Assembly: GCA_000431315.1 (NCBI GenBank)
Contig: HF989679.1
Location: 1-24,808 of the forward strand
Length of the DNA stretch: 24,808 nucleotides
From: Brachyspira sp. CAG:484
Lineage (GTDB): Bacteria; Cyanobacteriota; Vampirovibrionia; Gastranaerophilales; Gastranaerophilaceae
Direction: 5' to 3'
The first letter of the stretch is position 1; the number at the start of each line of letters is the position of its first letter. The position numbers and the translations under genes were made by a program. The notes under the pieces are model-generated. The model was not told the DNA's origin. It saw only the letters and a program-made list of their open reading frames with translations, and did not search any database. Positions 23,008-24,808 of the stretch are shown here, piece by piece.

Positions 23008-23601
23008 ATGACGGATTTCAATCCATCACTTTACTCGGATATAGCATCAAGCAGCATGAATATGATGCCGACACCTATGTATAACCCTTTTATGGGAGGG
23101 ATGTACTATAATACCAACCTGCTGGGCGGCGCAAGACTTCAGCGTCAACTGGATTCTGATAAAGTTCAACTTTTGAATACCGTAAAGAAAAAAGATTCAA
23201 ATGTTTTTTATAAAGCCATTGCAGCATTATCTGTACTTGCAACTCTCGGCTTTTTAAGATTTGGTAAAGGTAAAACTCAAATTGGAAATATAAATAGCAA
23301 CGGCAAAATATTACCGAAAATAGGCAGCGCGATAAAAGCACCATTTAAAGCTATGGGAAAAGGTTTAAAGGCAATTGGAAGAGGAATAGCATATCCATTT
23401 AAAGCTTTTGGCAAAGGCTGTAAGAAAACTGCAGAGTTTACTTCAGGCAAAATAAAAAACTATAGAAATAAAGTCAAAATAAAAAATCAGCAGAAAGCTG
23501 CTGCCGGAGAACCTAAAAAAAGCTGGCTTTCAAAATTGATGTTCTGGAAAAAGAAACCTGTACAGCCGGCACAAACCCCGCCAACTAATGCAGCTCCTTA
23601 A
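23008..23601 (+). CDS. Basic membrane protein with amphipathic repeats
   Basis: A 197-residue protein I do not recognise. The N-terminal third is polar and Met/Tyr/Pro-rich, then comes one hydrophobic segment (about 67-84, VFYKAIAALSVLATLGFL). The C-terminal part is strongly basic, with PFKAMGKG (112-119) and PFKAFGKG (130-137) 18 residues apart and GLKAIGRGI between them: a cationic amphipathic run that resembles membrane-active peptides. Start choice: the first in-frame ATG (22963) lies within the previous gene, the ATG at 23002 is only 3 nt from AAGG, and the ATG at 23008 has proper spacing, so I use it. A terminator follows at 23614-23650. Confidence 0.65.
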   Translation: MTDFNPSLYSDIASSSMNMMPTPMYNPFMGGMYYNTNLLGGARLQRQLDSDKVQLLNTVKKKDSNVFYKAIAALSVLATLGFLRFGKGKTQIGNINSNGKILPKIGSAIKAPFKAMGKGLKAIGRGIAYPFKAFGKGCKKTAEFTSGKIKNYRNKVKIKNQQKAAAGEPKKSWLSKLMFWKKKPVQPAQTPPTNAAP

Positions 23602-23613
23602 AAAAAAATTAAA

Positions 23614-23650
23614 AAAAAATGCAGGAAGATATTCTAATCCTGCATTTTTT
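23614..23650 (+). terminator. Intrinsic terminator of the small-membrane-protein operon
   Basis: A 13-bp stem (23614-23626 with 23638-23650), including TGCAGGA and TCCTGCA, an 11-nt loop and a T-run in the right arm. It starts 12 nt after the stop of the basic protein. Confidence 0.85.
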
Positions 23651-23654
23651 ATGC

Positions 23655-23660
23655 TATTAT
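23655..23660 (+). promoter_or_regulatory. Extended -10 promoter of yajQ
   Basis: TGCTATTAT, the same extended -10 form as for bamA, ends 23 nt before the yajQ ATG. Any -35 would fall inside the loop of the preceding terminator. Confidence 0.5.
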
Positions 23661-23683
23661 CATAAAAAAGAAGGGGGGCTTAT

Positions 23684-24184
23684 ATGGCAAAAGAATGCAG
23701 TTTTGATGTTGTTTCAGAATTTGACAAACAAGAGTTGCTAAATGCAGTTGACCAAACAAGAAGAGAAGTTTCTTCAAGGTTCGATTTAAAAGATTCAAAC
23801 TCTGAAATTGAGCTTGAAGCAGACAAAGCAATTACGATTACAACAAGCGATGATATGAAGATAAGAAATATCTACGATATTTTGCAGTCAAAGCTTGTAA
23901 AAAGAAACCTAAGTATTAAAATTCTTGATCCGCAGGGAGTTGAAAATGCTCTGGGTGGAAGAGTTAAGCAGGTTTATACCCTTAAAAAAGGTCTTACACA
24001 AGAACTGGCTAAAAAAATTGTTGCAGATATTAAGGAATCAAAAATTAAAGTACAAGCTTCAATTCAGGGGGATCAGGTTAGAGTTTCCGGCAAAGATAAA
24101 GATGACTTACAAGCAATTATCAAAATGCTTAGAGGCAACGAAGATAAATACGATTATCCGCTGCAATTTACAAACTACAGATAA
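23684..24184 (+). CDS. yajQ: YajQ-family nucleotide-binding protein
   Basis: A 166-residue member of the YajQ family, two RNA-recognition-like alpha/beta domains; some members are reported to bind cyclic di-GMP and other nucleotides or tRNA. The opening SFDVVSEFDKQELLNAVDQTRREV with SRFDLKDS, the ITITTSDDMKI segment and the terminal LPLQF-like YPLQFTNYR are characteristic. An AGGGGGG ribosome site stands just before the ATG. It is monocistronic: terminators flank it on both sides (23614-23650 and 24183-24210). Confidence 0.93.
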   Translation: MAKECSFDVVSEFDKQELLNAVDQTRREVSSRFDLKDSNSEIELEADKAITITTSDDMKIRNIYDILQSKLVKRNLSIKILDPQGVENALGGRVKQVYTLKKGLTQELAKKIVADIKESKIKVQASIQGDQVRVSGKDKDDLQAIIKMLRGNEDKYDYPLQFTNYR

Positions 24185-24210
24185 AAAAGACCGCATAAGC
24201 GGTCTTTTTT
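24183..24210. terminator. Bidirectional intrinsic terminator between yajQ and the third prepilin gene
   Basis: A 12-bp stem (AAAAAAGACCGC at 24183-24194 with its complement at 24199-24210) around ATAA. The T-run on each side lets it end both yajQ and the convergent prepilin gene, whose stop codon abuts it. Confidence 0.85.
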
Positions 24211-24808
24211 TATGGCAAGCATTCCCAGTAAGTCTTTGTATCATCTCCTGGACATTTATTCTGAATGGCATACACAGCACAGGTTGCTCCGTTTATATCA
24301 GATTTGCTGGTGCGAGAGCATTTTTCACGTGTTTCGGCGGTATTATTATAATCGCAATGCCCGTTTTCATCACATTTTACTTCTGATTCAGTTGTTGCAG
24401 GAGTAAGTTTTTTAGATTTAGAGCCGCGCGGAATTTGAAAAATAAATATGTCGTGTCCAAGGGCGTTGGGTCCCTTTTTAATACCATTAGTATCAATAGT
24501 AAACCATAGTGCACCGCAATTCTGTACAATAGAAAGAGCACTTCCATCAGGAGTTATAAATGCATCTGCGCCACCCATAAACTGCGAACATTGAGGGGAC
24601 CCCATCACAGTTGTTCTGGTAAAATTTTTCGCACTCTTTTTATATTCAGTTTTTTCTTTAGCTGAAATTTTTTTAATTTTTTTATATTTATCATACACAG
24701 CGCGGGCAAAAGGCGGATTGAAATCAACAAGTCCGGTTGGATCGCTCTCTGAAGGATCATTAATAACAAAAACCGGTATTTCTTCAGCAATTACCATCAT
24801 ATAAGCAT
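24210..24808 (-). CDS. Type IV pilin-like protein, C-terminal part (5' end outside window)
   Basis: An open frame running off the right edge; only about 199 residues are inside. It is a close paralogue of the prepilin at 15132-15884: the C-terminal about 150 residues are nearly the same (TVMGSPQCSQFM, PDGSAL, KGPNALGHDIFIF, AVYAIQNKCP, TYWECLP), and all cysteines are kept. The internal Met at 24800 corresponds to an internal Met of the paralogue, so it is not the true start; the GFTLAE leader should lie about 45 codons further right. The segment just after MMVIAEEIPV differs strongly from the paralogue. Terminated by the hairpin at 24183-24210. Confidence 0.85.
   Translation of the reverse strand, partial: AYMMVIAEEIPVFVINDPSESDPTGLVDFNPPFARAVYDKYKKIKKISAKEKTEYKKSAKNFTRTTVMGSPQCSQFMGGADAFITPDGSALSIVQNCGALWFTIDTNGIKKGPNALGHDIFIFQIPRGSKSKKLTPATTESEVKCDENGHCDYNNTAETREKCSRTSKSDINGATCAVYAIQNKCPGDDTKTYWECLP
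24210..24808 (-). repeat. Dispersed duplicate: copy 2 of the prepilin 3' region
   Basis: Homologous to 15132-15724 at DNA level, in the same orientation and about 9 kb away. It reaches the window edge, so its full extent is unknown. Confidence 0.8.

Noticed and set aside
23925..24386. 153-residue plus-strand frame across the yajQ terminator
   Set aside because: It overlaps yajQ in another frame and reads through a strong terminator.
1..24808. tRNA, rRNA, CRISPR, insertion sequence or prophage
   Set aside because: I looked for T-loop-type motifs, regularly spaced repeats, transposase-like frames and terminal inverted repeats, and found none. A tRNAscan or Infernal run would settle RNA genes.

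Overview
The window looks like chromosomal DNA from a low-GC, diderm, non-photosynthetic relative of cyanobacteria, most likely a gut-type Gastranaerophilales/Melainabacteria (Vampirovibrionia) genome. The reasons are BamA and Skp homologues (outer membrane), an AMIN-like envelope protein, a cyanobacterial-style OmpR response regulator, several type IV-pilin-like proteins with near-identical GFTLAE leaders, an ADP-forming acyl-CoA synthetase of the fermentative type, and lineage-type membrane proteins carrying a short N-terminal Asn/Phe-Gly motif. The taxonomic call is inference; there is no rRNA or tRNA here. I see no insertion sequence, prophage, CRISPR array or tRNA, and no gene-free stretch longer than about 300 bases.

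Layout. 1-165: no supported gene, one bidirectional terminator. 166-3793 (minus): a small unknown gene, then a likely operon of a radical SAM protein, a 149-residue unknown protein and the large ADP-forming acyl-CoA synthetase, closed by a strong terminator at 458-487. 3861-4887: a divergent pair of an XRE regulator (minus) and a prepilin-like protein (plus). 4899-7482: two multi-pass membrane proteins of unknown function. 7490-14199 (minus): a five-gene operon, bamA, skp-like, udp, a soluble protein with the cytoplasmic domain of the flagellar/type III export gate FlhA/SctV, and a GH77-like glucanotransferase. 14282-16223: rsmI, then a second prepilin/XRE divergent pair. 16212-19688 (minus): an AMIN-like single-pass envelope protein followed by a sugar-binding lipoprotein. 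19791-21884: era, a tiny HTH protein, a 56-residue TTG-start gene with a perfect 17-bp inverted repeat before it, and an OmpR-family response regulator. 22126-24184 (plus): speD, two small membrane proteins and yajQ. 24210-24808: the C-terminal part of a third prepilin, paralogous to the second.

Three signals stand out. First, the FlhA/SctV-type C-terminal domain occurs without its membrane half, fused to an N-terminal DUF4177-like domain and a coiled coil, in an outer-membrane biogenesis operon. Second, six genes with no usable Shine-Dalgarno each have a -10-like hexamer ending 5 or 6 nt before their ATG, which suggests leaderless mRNAs. Third, prepilin genes pair repeatedly with divergent XRE regulators; the two complete pairs share a strong promoter architecture (TTGACA, 17 nt, TATTAT), and one has an inverted repeat across the prepilin promoter.
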